A stretch of DNA of 64,000 bases from NCBI RefSeq assembly GCF_042242105.1, contig NC_092028.1:11393338-11457337 (forward strand), given 5' to 3'. Below are positions 26,649-51,849 of the stretch, in pieces. A model generated the notes under the pieces. That model worked only from the letters and a program-made list of their open reading frames with translations. It was not told the origin of the DNA and searched no databases. Every line of letters starts with the position of its first letter. Within the stretch, counting starts at the first letter, position 1. Source of the stretch: Pempheris klunzingeri (taxonomy: Eukaryota; Chordata; Actinopteri; Acropomatiformes; Pempheridae). The translations under genes were made by a program, and so were the position numbers.

Positions 26649-27346
26649 TAGGTGGTGAGTCCATGACAAGGTGTTGGCTGGCTGCTGGCTGACCCAACAA
26701 CCTGCTCTAGATGTTCTGTTCCCAGCAGCACCAGGGAAGGCCCAGGTCTTCCATCCATGTCTATGGATGTCACCAGGTCTGCTTTCTCAGCAGCTCTGAT
26801 GTCCTCACTGGACATGGTAGAGATGTATCCTCAGGACACAGAAAGAGATTTCAAAGATTTTGAGTCACTACTGTCTGACCTGGCTCTCTCGTCCTGGAGC
26901 TGGGCATTTTTTCTTGGTTTTAATATGAAGCAGCATTTCCTGCTACCATTCTTGCTTGCAGATTTCTCATTTGTCCTGTCTGAATCACACTCTCTGTGTG
27001 CTGACAGTTGTAGCTCCTGATGGTCCTGGTGTGCAATCCATCTCCAGGTTGTCCGGTACCTCTCCTTGGCTCTTTGCAGACACTCACCAGAGGCCAAAAA
27101 GCGCTATTCCACCTCTTCATGGTCGTGGCGGGCTGCCAAGGATTTATCTTCATCACCCTTCGACCTGGAGCGTTCCTCAGCCTCCCGCCTGGAGATAGAC
27201 TGCATCAGCTCGTTGGCAGCAGTCCAATCCAGTGTCTCAGAGACGAGCGTGGTGGCAAGTGAATCTGGCTCTTTGTTTTTGAAATTTTCTGCCTCATTCT
27301 CCTTTTTATGTGGACCAAGAGGGCTTTGTTTGACATTTGGATTCTG
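26649..27346 (-). pseudogene. Decayed terminal-exon-like frame, unidentified protein
   Basis: On the minus strand one frame stays open from a strong acceptor-like site (T-run then CCAG at 27347-27350) to TAA at 26649-26651, broken only by TAG at about 27104-27106 and TGA at 26831-26833, about 230 codons. The translation is hydrophilic and Lys/Glu/Ser-rich, with a stretch ETLDWTAANELMQSI, then RREAEERSRSK, then after the TAG RFLASGECLQRAKERYRTTW, and a final part beginning MSSEDIRAAEKADLV. I do not recognise the family. The two stops each differ by one base from a sense codon. It could be a pseudogene last exon, a domesticated-repeat remnant, or chance. Upstream sequence from about 27395 is a dispersed repeat, so the gene body, if any, is not evident. 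Confidence 0.4.
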
Positions 27347-27394
27347 CTGGAAAAAAACATTTTTTTTTAGTATTTCATACCCCCCAGCAGTAGA

Positions 27395-27772
27395 GGGAGC
27401 ATTTACATAATTAACTTCAGTAAAAGTAGCAATACCACACTGTAAAATAAATCCTTCATTGTAAAAGTACAGTACACTAAATATTAGTAACAAACTGCAA
27501 TGCAAGTATTATAACTAAAAGTAATCATTATGCAGTATGGCCCTGTCAGTGTTATGCTATTATATTACTGGATCATTATTATTGATGCATCCACATGTAA
27601 GCTGTATTAGCTGTTTGTTGATTTTAACTGCATCATATTTTATAAATGGGTCACATTTGTTTTGCATGTACATTTAAATCTGAAAAGTAACTTGTAACTG
27701 TAGCTGTAAAATTAATTCAGCGAAATAAAAGGTAGAATATGTCCCTCCAAAATTTTGTCAAAGTGGAGTAGA

Positions 27773-27775
<3 letters not shown>
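27395..27775 (+). repeat. Teleost dispersed repeat, copy A
   Basis: The phrases TTCAGTAAAAGTAGCAATACCACA, GTAATCATTATGCAGTATGGCC, TGTCAGTGTTATGCTATTATATT and the later AAAAGTAACTTGTAACTGTAGCTGT follow the order of a very common fish interspersed repeat. A second copy, covering the other part of the unit, is at 54150-54535. The autonomous partner is not known to me. Confidence 0.65.

Positions 27776-27823
<48 letters not shown>
27776..27823. repeat. (AT)n microsatellite
   Basis: About 48 bp of perfect AT repeat directly after the dispersed repeat. Confidence 0.97.
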
Positions 27824-27826
<3 letters not shown>

Positions 27827-27829
27827 TGA

Positions 27830-28755
27830 TTGTGATAATACTATTACAGCTGTATTGTATTGCCATTCATTCATGTCTGTTTATAGACCAGCCCTCACTT
27901 GAAGATGTTTCACAGGAGGAGTTAAAGTGGTATACATACCTGCACAATATAGTGTGTTGTATTAACATCCTGAGGACTTACCCTGACCATACCCTTAACC
28001 TAGCCTACAACCTACATCGAACGCCAAAAGTCATTGCACAAAACAGTTGAAAAATCCTATTGCAGCTATAGAGAGTTTGGTGTAAATTAATACATAAAAG
28101 ACGATTAAATTACATTAAATAAGCAAAAGAAAAGAAGATAAAGCGGGACAGTGGTAGAGACTTTAAATATTTCAAGCTATAAAAACGTTACTTTAGAAAG
28201 ATGAAAATTATGAACCTTACAGAGAGTTTTGGACTGAGTCAAACCATTAACTGACTCCATAAGTGTGATTAGCGTCAGTCTGTACCTATTAGAGCTTCCC
28301 TTTGGGGAACAAGAGCAACAGCTGTTTCAGTTCTGAGGAATCTAGTCAAGATTGAGGTTACACTCCGGACAAGATCAAGACAGTGATATTTCCCAGAAAA
28401 AGCCACAACAAGCTTTGGTGGACACAAGTTTTCCTGCTCATCATGCCAGTTTTAGGTTAGTTACCAAACTCAGCTCTGCCTCAGCAATCTGTCAATATCT
28501 CGACTCTCTAAGGGACAGTTTCAAGATAGCATATGACACATGTACCCTGTCATATATAGATGATAAGGAGGAACATGGAGGTGTGGGGGGGCGGAGGAGA
28601 TGGTTTTGGCCTGAGTGATGGCTTTCCAAGGCAACCCTAAATGGACGGAGGCAGACTGAAGAATTCCCAGATCTCGGGCTGCCAGGCAGATCAGAGGGAT
28701 GAGACCTCAGGGTGATGTCTGGTTTTAGAGTTGTGACCATATCAGGAAGGAGAAG
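27830..28755. other. Gene-free interval upstream of myh16
   Basis: No exon supported. Short open frames on both strands (for example minus 28492-28827) have no recognisable content. Confidence 0.45.
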
Positions 28756-28759
28756 GCCT

Positions 28760-28829
28760 GATATATAACAGGATGGCCTCAGCTCACACACCCATATTCC
28801 TCCTGAACGTACCTCCACCTCCTGCATTG
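28760..28829 (+). promoter_or_regulatory. myh16: Candidate myh16 core promoter and noncoding exon
   Basis: TGATATATAACAGG at about 28759-28772 is TATA-like. About 60 bp downstream, a strong donor (CATTG|GTGAGTACC) lies at 28829/28830, so a short noncoding first exon ending at 28829 is plausible. An acceptor (CTCTCTGTAG or TAGCAG) follows at about 28938-28941. Vertebrate sarcomeric myosin genes usually have noncoding leading exons; the assignment here is inference. Confidence 0.45.
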
Positions 28830-28985
28830 GTGAGTACCTGAGTCAAATATTGGACCTTGATTAACTGATGTCCTTCCTTTTATTACTATTAACACGTTCA
28901 TTTCTGCCGTTTCTCCATTGCCAAGCCTCTCTCTGTAGCAGCCGGTTGGTGAGTGAGCCAGTCAGTTAGTTGGTGTCCATTGGTG

Positions 28986-29007
28986 GCAGCAGCAGCAGCA
29001 GCAGCAG
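28986..29007 (+). repeat. (CAG)7 next to the myh16 start codon
   Basis: Seven CAG/GCA units end 5 bp before the ATG at 29013, in the 5' leader of myh16. It lies downstream of the predicted acceptor, so it should be transcribed. Confidence 0.9.
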
Positions 29008-29012
29008 TAACC

Positions 29013-43457
<14,445 letters not shown>

Positions 43458-44097
43458 AGGGGAAGGAAGACGCACACGCACGCACCGCCAGCAGGTAGGC
43501 GATGAAACACACACAACAGAGGAAGATCATCTATCTGAGTATACTCAGATATGTGTATCACATAACAATGGTGTTCAGTCTTGTCTTTGTGCTCCCGCAG
43601 AGTGACACACATCCATTCAGCCCTCCAGAGGACGACTGACTGAGGAAGTATGAGATCAGGCACGCCGGGGAAAGTCTTAAAGGCCCACAGGGAGCTCCTT
43701 AGAAAGTCTTAAATAATTAAATGAGTCTTTAACATCACCAACAGTCTTAATCGGTGTAGTCATAGAATTGGCCACTTAACCTGTGCTGACAATTTTAGCC
43801 TGCACGAATGTTATGTTGTACTGTCACTGTGTATTTGTCTCTGGTTGTGTCTGACCTTTGCTCTCATGGTTCTGTAAAGTGCTTTGGATCCAGTATTGTT
43901 TATTAGTACGTGTCAGAGAGTTCGTTCGATGTGTGTATCTGTGTGTGTGTGTGTCTGTGCCTTGCACGATCTCAGTTGGTGTCTTCACACTGGAGGGGGG
44001 AGTGGCCGAAGCCGCGTTCTCACATCAACGATAGAGAGCCCGCCTCTGTGTGTGTCGCTCCCGCAGGTGTGTGCGCGGCGGCCGACTGCAAAGTCTT

Positions 44098-44103
44098 AAT
44101 AAA
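44098..44103 (+). terminator. myh16: myh16 polyadenylation signal
   Basis: AATAAA about 640 bp after the stop codon, followed by GT-rich sequence. The 3' UTR may itself be spliced (donor-like site near 43495, acceptor-like GCAG near 43600), which is not certain. Confidence 0.55.
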
Positions 44104-44109
44104 CTGCAA

Positions 44110-45970
44110 GCAAATGATAAGACCGGTCTGTGACTTATTCAGAGGAAACGGGAGTCACGTTTAACATCCTACTAACACTTAATGTAGAGTTTTGACTCTT
44201 TCATCTGTATTAAAGCTGAAGAGTCTACAAGAATTCATAAAAACCACATCACACAATATTCATGCAGGCAGTGTTCTCCTGTTGTATTGATAAGTACATT
44301 ATTCAACACATCTGTCATTTCAATTGGCACCAAATTATACAGAGGTGAATTAATCCATTAGGGGCCCTAATGACTCTACAATGACCTGAAAGCTGCTCTT
44401 ATGAAATTTTTCTACTAGCAATGGATCAAATGTACAAATATAATGTGACAGAGGTCACTTTTAGTGACAAATTATCACCCAGTATTGCAGTTCCTCTCAG
44501 CTCTGTGGAGCTTTTCAGCACATTTCAGTTCAGTTTTTTGGTTTTATGCCTCCAAACAGTTTTGGTCCAGTCTCGCTGCTCTTATTGACCTTTTTCAGCA
44601 AAAGCTAAATCCACTGTGTGCTGGCTTCACAGAACCTAAAACAGAAGAATACGGTGGCGCATTATGTTTCCTGTATATACAGCCAGACTTTTTGCGCAGG
44701 AGTTGGTGGAGACAAAAAGCTCAGCACAAAGTACCTGGCACACAGTTAACCTGGAGCCTTTTGGGGCTCCTAGTTACCAAGGTTGTAATTCACCCATGGT
44801 TATGAATGAGAAGAGTGTGATAACTACACACTCCTGGTTAAAGTGTCTAATTAACAGTGATGATTTCTTACCTACTCCATGAAATGATTGTTACATTAAA
44901 TCAGAGATTAAGTAAAATAACACTTTCATCGCAGCAGTGATGCTAACTAGTACAATACTAAATACGCCCCACCTGCTTTTCTTAATGAATATAAGGAAGG
45001 AACCACAGTCTAATAAGAACAAAAAGGCACCTATCTGATACATCAACATGGAATTTATTTTCATTTTAGTTTCAGATGAATGTTTCACATTTTATACAAA
45101 ATCATTAGAAAATGCCTGACACTCCAAAATCCCATGACTAATCCTAGTTTAGCGGCTTCAGACACCAAAGGATTAATGGGGAATCATGCAGCATCTGGGA
45201 CCACTTGATGAGGCTCAGCCTGAGCTCCAGATCAATCAAATTATAATCCACAGTTCACTCAATGGCCAGACACCCACTGTACCAGAGAGTGTACAATCTC
45301 AAAGCCACGGTCATAACCTGACAATATGGTACAGCGACATCTTGCCACATCTAGTAATGTACAGAGTAGAGAATTAAGTAGGATGAGGAGTAAGAGGCCT
45401 CCTGCCTTTCTCAACTGATCTGCTGTTAACTGAACATCACCACCCGCATGTCATCGCTGTATGGACAAAGTACCACGTCAACAACACCATGCATGTTTTC
45501 TTACGCATGACACATCATGGGTTATGATTGGTTATGTAGATTTAAAAAAAAAAAAAAAAAAAATCATTAATATCAGAGCTTAAAAATCAACCAATGACTG
45601 CAGGCTTGAGGAGAGGGGGAGAGGGTGGGAGGGTCCGCTGAGCATCTGTTTGAATGAGGTACAAGTAAGAGGGGTACAAGTGGAGGCTAATTACTCAGTG
45701 TTTTGCTAATGTACATGCCCGGCCCACACACACACACTCACGCGCACACACACACACACGCAGGTCTCAGCACAAGCGCACAAACACACAGTCTTATTCG
45801 CAAACACCTCTGCCTCATGCCAAAAGCTTCGAAATCATTCTTTGGGGGTGGTCAAGTCGAGCCGGATGACTGATCCCGTGCTCCTTGCAGGACAGTGTGT
45901 GACTGCGTGTGAGAGAGGAAAAGGTCAGAAAGGATAGTACACACCCTCCATTAAGATCCGACAACTGAAG
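44110..45970. other. Gene-free interval, myh16-wipi2 convergent gap
   Basis: No supported exon. It contains an A21 run at about 45543-45563 and several CA tracts near 45725-45760. Part of the right side may be wipi2 3' UTR if the more distal minus-strand AATAAA at 45054-45059 is used. Confidence 0.45.
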
Positions 45971-45976
45971 GTAGAT

Positions 45977-45982
45977 TTTATT
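45977..45982 (-). terminator. wipi2: wipi2 polyadenylation signal
   Basis: AATAAA on the minus strand about 490 bp downstream of the wipi2 stop codon. A second AATAAA lies at 45054-45059. Confidence 0.45.
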
Positions 45983-46470
45983 AAGCCAATGAAAAGAGAT
46001 CCTCCTCTCAAACAGAAGAAACCATGACACCGGGGCAGCGAGGCACTTACACAATCACTTTCATTTTACACAGTGCTTGCGTCAGTGTGTGTGTGTGTGT
46101 GTCTCTTAACCGATGACACAGCTACATTTTTTGTTTTTTTGTTTTAAATCAAACGTTCAACACACACACACTCACAGATACTCACAGTGGAGCATGTTCT
46201 TTTAGCGGTTGGCACATGTACATGCAAAGCGTCAGCTTGGCCTGCGCAGGCGAAACTGAGGGAAAAGGGAGCGCGGGAAGTAGGAGGGAGAAAAAGATAG
46301 ACGTGTATGTGAACAGACAAATGCACAGACAGACTTACAGACAGGCTCTTGAACGCTTTGAGCGTTTAAAAACACCCCCCTCTTTGATCCTGCCCCTGCC
46401 CCCCTTGTGTCACATGTTCATAGCAGCACCAGAGGAGCCCTCTGATTGGTGGGTACAGCCGTCCGCTAAG

Positions 46471-49400
46471 TCAGTCAGTTTCAAGAATGAGTGGCGGTTG
46501 CTCGTTCTCTTCCTCCAAACGCAAGTCGTTAAGGTCATCTTCTAGCCCCGCCCCTCCTACGGCACCCTGCTCTTCACAGTAACCTAAGAGAGAAGAGGTC
46601 AACATCAAACTAACACCGAAACAAACTTTGTACATGAGTCACATTCTGTAACACACTGTCATGAAGAAAGAAAGCTTCTTGTCTAGTTTCCTTCCTGAAA
46701 TGACTGCAACTGTTTTGAAATAATGGAGTTCTTTCCACCAAACTTCCTGGGAACCCAAAAAAAAATAATAAAAAAAACAATATAGTAAAATACAATACAA
46801 TAGACATACCTTTAGTGACAGCAGAACTGTAGGTTTGGGCCACAAGTGGGCGGTCATGTGACCCTTGCTCAAGGATCTCATTGGACGGCTCAGCACTGCC
46901 GTCTAACCTGAGGTCAATAACAGCAGAGATTCAGTAACAGACTATAGCCTTTAGTGACCCGTGCATCATCACTCTGCATTCACTCTGAGTGTGAGTGTGT
47001 GAGTGTGTGAGTGTGTTACCTGTGCTGCTTCATAAGCGTACATTCCCCTCCCTCTTGTGGATCCAGGTTGTACAGATACAGGTAACCATCAGCCGCTGCC
47101 ACCAACAACCTGGGAATCTTCTGAATGCTACATTAAAACAAGGAAAATAAAAATACGTAAACATCTTGGAGCCCATTTCACGAAGGGCCTCTGATCTGCT
47201 GAACACCACTTTTAGCTACCATGGCTGTTGCGCAACTGCTGAAACACAGTTATCTGAAGTAATGATCTACAGCACTTGAAATGACTCTGTTATATCGTGG
47301 GCCAATATAACACAACAATTATTAAGTGCTGCATGCAGGAGTACACTCACACAGCTAAGGCGCAGATATTCTTGTGTCCGCAGAAGGGCAGACGTACGGT
47401 GGCGAAGGCTCGCCCCTGGGTGAACATTTCCGTAACCTGGGAAGGCAGGTATGTGGTGGATGCCATCAGGACCTTACCCAGGTAACCTCCCCATGTGGTG
47501 GGCTCCTCCGCTGGCCTGCACACACACACACAGAATGTGAGAAACCTATGTTTCTCTAAGGAACGTGAAGCATAGGTAAATGGCACAGACTGTATATAAG
47601 AAGTGGACATAGCCACTGCGATGTCACCCATTGGATTGTGGACTGCTGTTTTAAAGCCTTGAGTTGAAGTGATGCTCATTCTGTGACGACTGCCTCTGAT
47701 AGAAGGTTGTTCCACCCTAAAGTATATCCTGTTTTATTCCATAATGCTGTATTGAAGTGGACTTGAAACTAGACCATTAAACTCATTAGGAAAATGTTTG
47801 CTGAGGTAATAAATCAGTGAGAAGTAGAGTTCTCAGATTTCCATTCAACCAGACTTCAATTTGAAGCCAGTGGAGTCGCCCCCTGCTGGCCATTAGACAG
47901 AATGCAGGTTTAGGGCACTTCTATATTTGCTGACCCTGAAGCTACATCTAACTCTTATATACGGTCTGTGGTGAATGGGCAGAAAATCCGAGGGAATCTG
48001 ACGAATTAGGACGGAGACAGAAAGGTACGTACACATACTTCTCCTTTTGCGTCTCTAATTTGAAGATGTGGACCGTCTCTGTGTTGCTGGAGGCCGACAG
48101 GTACAGGCCTTCCATACTGAACGCCAGTGAGCAGATGCTCACGCACCTACAAGAGGCAGCGCAGACACACAGACACACACACACAGGGCAGCAGATGAGA
48201 GCAAACATACACTACATACGAATGCATGCACAAACACAGATACAGATACAGAATCATGCTTGTTCATTTCAGTAAAACAGCTTTGATATCTTAATCATCA
48301 GATCGTCTACCTCTTGACTCCTCTTCGGAACTCGAAGAGTTTCTGTCCCTCTGGGATCGAGAAGACACGAATGACTGTGCCCTGTGGGGAAAACAACACT
48401 TGAGGCAACAACAGTGATTCGCATTTGCTCAGGCGGAAAATAAAATCACACACAAATAAGCAACATAGACAAAGGGCCAATGTACTGTACAATAACAACC
48501 TCACCTTCTCTGAGGCTGTAGCCAGTTTGGTTCCACTGGCATCAAAAGCCAGAGCCGCTAATGGGCTGTCGTGGGCTGGGATCATATTAGCCGCTCGCTG
48601 GAAAACAAATACAGACACTAGTTAGAGATGCGCTACTTCAGACAGGAAAAAAATAGCGACTAGAGACAGTGGCTGTCAGAGCAGTGAGGACAGAGCCTCA
48701 CAGAGCAAGTTACTTTATGTCTTAGCTTTGACATACAATAAACGCCATACCATACAATTAAATAAGCACCAGATACAGTGCCTCAGCTATACATGCAGCA
48801 AGTATTTGTATGTCATGAAAAGTCATGTATGATAGCAAGAAAATAAGAGCTGAGGAGAAAAGGTTGGTGTGAAAGGTTAAATAGAAAAGACTTTATAAAA
48901 AGATGGACAGTAAAGGGCAGAGGGCTTTACTGTGTTCGCGTTCACCTACCAAGTTTACTGTGTCAAACACTTGAACTTCTCCTATCGTGGCACTGCCGGG
49001 GTAGGCCAGATAACAGTTGTCATTGCTGATGGAGAGGGCACACAGTCCTGGAGACAAATGAGCACAAAATGCAAAACCAATTAAGAAAAGGAAGCCAAAG
49101 AAAGGAGGTAAAATGAGACACAGACAGAACCACATTTATCTGTCGAAACTGAAAGAATGACTCGAGTTCGCAAAGTGAGACTGCGTTGATCTAAATGTTT
49201 AGAATAGTTCTGGCAGCAAAAACCACAAATATCACAGATGTAAGTCAGACCGAAGTGACAGTTTTCAGCCTCTAGAGTAACAACAAAGAAAACTGAGTTA
49301 ACTGGGAACTAAAAATAAACTAAAAGAGATTAAAGAGAAACCAAAAAACCTGAGAGAAGGCACATCCCTGGTTTCAGTATGAGCATGTAGTATATTGTAT

Positions 49401-49946
49401 GGGAGTGTTTTAATGCGTTTCCAAACTTTGAGCACTTCACCGTCAGGCTACCTACTATACCATACCATCATTTGTCAGACTCACCTGAAGGATTGGGTGG
49501 AGTTTCTCTGATAGTGTGCAGCACTTTCATGTCTCGGATGTTGTGAATGTAAAGCGACTCCTCCAGACACACAATCAGCCTCTGCAGAGGAAACACAGAA
49601 CATCAGCATCATCGCCGTAGACTATTTATTTCGCTGTACTGATCTAGTGGATAACTATGCCCTTTGCACAAGATAAAGATGTCTTCTGTCGTTGGATGAA
49701 TATGTGACTTATTGGTGTATTTCAAGTGAAAATGCGTGACAGACAGGTATTTCTTGGCCCTCGTGTTCCTACCTGTCTGTTGAGTTTGACAGCCAGTATG
49801 GTGTTGGAGTAGGAGTAGTTACAGATCTCAGTTCCCTTCTTGAAGTGACAGACTTTGAGCTTCCTGGGGGCCTTCAGGCTGACGATGGCCACCAGGCTGC
49901 TGGAGAACAGACGCTCCACAATACACACATCCTCCGTGTCCGCTGC

Positions 49947-50000
<54 letters not shown>

Positions 50001-51638
50001 GCACACACACAGTGTTCGCTCAGTGGCATCCTTTCATCTTTTATTAGCTGCCTTTCTGTGACCCTTGTGGTAACAACTTAAGGGAGTGAAATGGTGCAAA
50101 TGAAAGCATCACATTATGAGCACACTTCAACTGATTCATAAACCGACTGTTTAAACATTCTTCTATCTTTGTGTTGATTCTGTTCTTCCTGAAAAACTTT
50201 GAGCACACCGTCTATGGTTAGTGAATGAGTGATTGAGCAGTTGATCGGTTCATGAATCATGAATAGCAGCACTTACGGGGCCAAAACTCTCATCGTCTTC
50301 CTCTGACTATAAAACTTGAGTCTCCTCCGGCCTGCTTTGCATAGGCTATTCAAATTTAACAGGCTTATCAAAAGGTACAGGTTCGCTCACCACACATGGG
50401 TAGTGAAAAGACATGCTAAGGCCGTACTAGGAGAGATCATAATAGGCATTATGTAAATCCAATAACGAGGAAGAAGCTTGACATTTTAGTATGTGCCTGT
50501 GGGGAAAGTGCTGACAAACTTAATTAATATTTAAAGCAATGGCAGTGCTCTAATGGTGCTGTGATTGTCCTCTCTAGACGGCATGCACAGAAGAAAATCT
50601 GACAGAGCAAAAACGTGCCAGAGTTGTGATACTGATAGGAAGTAAGAACAGAGCTCAGACAATACTTACTACATTCATATATCTGCTCCAATTTGTCCAC
50701 AGAGGACAGGGAGAAAAACTTGTATCCTGATTTGGTGCCAACAGCTAAGGACCTGCAAGAGCAGCAGTGACCAGTCATTGCATCAGCAAGATATCACACA
50801 CACGTACACACACTGAATATTGAGTCCAGTTTCATTATTGCAGCTCACAGAGGCGTTTCAAACCGGACACCAGTTCTAGCAGAGTAATCAGCGTGTTGGT
50901 TCACTCCCAGTGGTCTCGGCTGACTCGGTGTAACTGGGTGTACTGGTGCTGTGGCTGGGGTCACGCGATTGAGGCTGATTTGCAATAAGATCAGCCTTCT
51001 GCAGTCACCAGGAAACTTCGCTGACAACCCTCACGTGCACTAAACCAACATCTGTCGCGTCAAATCGTGCTGAAGTCTGTCTAAAAGACGCACGGTGGCT
51101 TAATTTGAGACTTTTACAGCTTTATCAGGCTTCCAGATGTAGCGCCAGTCCTGAATAACACACAATGAACGCGTGCGCCAATAACACTTAAATTAACTTA
51201 AACCTCACTAATGTCCCCTCACTAAGACAATATATTAACCACAGCAATCAGCCTCCCAAGAAGTTACATGACACATAACCTACATGTGTGTTGTGGCTAA
51301 AGTTAGCCACACAGCATCATGTTAGCTAGACAGCTATGCTAATGACGTAACGCTAGCGTTCACTGGACAGTTAACTTAGCTAGCTAAAACCAGAGTGTGT
51401 TTGTAGGAGCTTCTAGCGTGCCAAACCACATCCAGACTATTTCACATGGAGCCCCGTCACCCCGTGAGACGCCCAGACATGTCCACAGTGAGCTAGCTAA
51501 CGTCAGCTAGCTTGACAGCACAGGCCATCGGATCCCCCAGACACTCTCCCCGGCCCTGCCTTACGTGTTGTCCTGGTTAAAGTTGGCGAACAGGAGCTGG
51601 CTTCCGCCCGCATCCCCGCTTTGACTGGCCAAGTTCAT
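46471..51638 (-). CDS. wipi2: WIPI2, WD-repeat PI3P effector of autophagy, complete
   Basis: WIPI2 is a seven-bladed beta-propeller that binds PI3P on the phagophore and recruits ATG16L1. Twelve phase-consistent coding exons give 425 residues: 51565-51638, 50670-50752, 49773-49942, 49485-49581, 48950-49047, 48505-48597, 48311-48381, 48039-48146, 47351-47515, 47020-47127, 46810-46907, 46471-46583. The start [24 protein letters not shown] and the end ILETD match the family. The PI3P-binding FRRG motif is residues 223-226. R108, reported as needed for ATG16L1 binding in human WIPI2b, falls exactly at the end of exon 3 (LNRQ). The length equals the 425-residue human isoform as I recall it. Confidence 0.96.
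47584..47970 (+). mobile_element. hAT-like MITE, copy 2 (wipi2 intron 8)
   Basis: A 387-bp element starts CACAGACTGTATATAAG and ends in its near-perfect reverse complement (CTTATATACGGTCTGTG; one mismatch). It is flanked by GTAAATGG (47576-47583) and GTGAATGG (47971-47978), an imperfect 8-bp target duplication. It encodes nothing. It lies between wipi2 exons 8 and 9, antisense to the gene. It is clearly related to the copy at 24133-24606. Confidence 0.88.
47876..47891 (-). promoter_or_regulatory. CTCF-like core inside MITE copy 2
   Basis: The minus strand reads GGCCAGCAGGGGGCGA, a near match to the CTCF core, in the same place and orientation as in copy 1. Confidence 0.4.
49951..49997. repeat. 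(CA)n microsatellite at a wipi2 splice acceptor
   Basis: On the coding strand this is (TG)n ending only a few bases before the TCCCTGCAG acceptor of wipi2 exon 3 (exon start 49942). Confidence 0.95.
51290..51520. promoter_or_regulatory. GCTAGC/TTAGC word cluster, start of wipi2 intron 1
   Basis: Words include AAAGTTAGCC, TGTTAGCTAGACAGC, AACGCTAGCGTT, AACTTAGCTAGCTAAAA and GAGCTAGCTAACGTCAGCTAGC. The cluster starts about 45 bp downstream of the first-coding-exon donor at 51564. A CRE-like TGACGTAA lies inside it. Confidence 0.45.
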
Positions 51639-51849
51639 GGGCCCGGCACCATCCACGTAAAACGCTCCTGTAGAAATAGCAGCAGTCGGGCTGAGATTGC
51701 TGCTGTAATGAGGGGCCAGAAGTGTTGAGCCTCAAGGAGCCATCTCTTTTTCTTAGCCCCGCAGTAGTGATTGTTGTTGTTTTTCACTGGGGCTGTTGCT
51801 CCCCCTTACTGCGCATGCTCCGACGACGCAGCGTGCGGAGCCTTTAAAG

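Noticed and set aside
23100-28800. kpna7 between smurf1 and myh16, as in human
   Set aside because: No armadillo-repeat importin sequence could be read on either strand.
28492-28827. 111-codon minus-strand frame upstream of myh16
   Set aside because: It overlaps the inferred myh16 promoter and leader in antisense and has no domain-like content.
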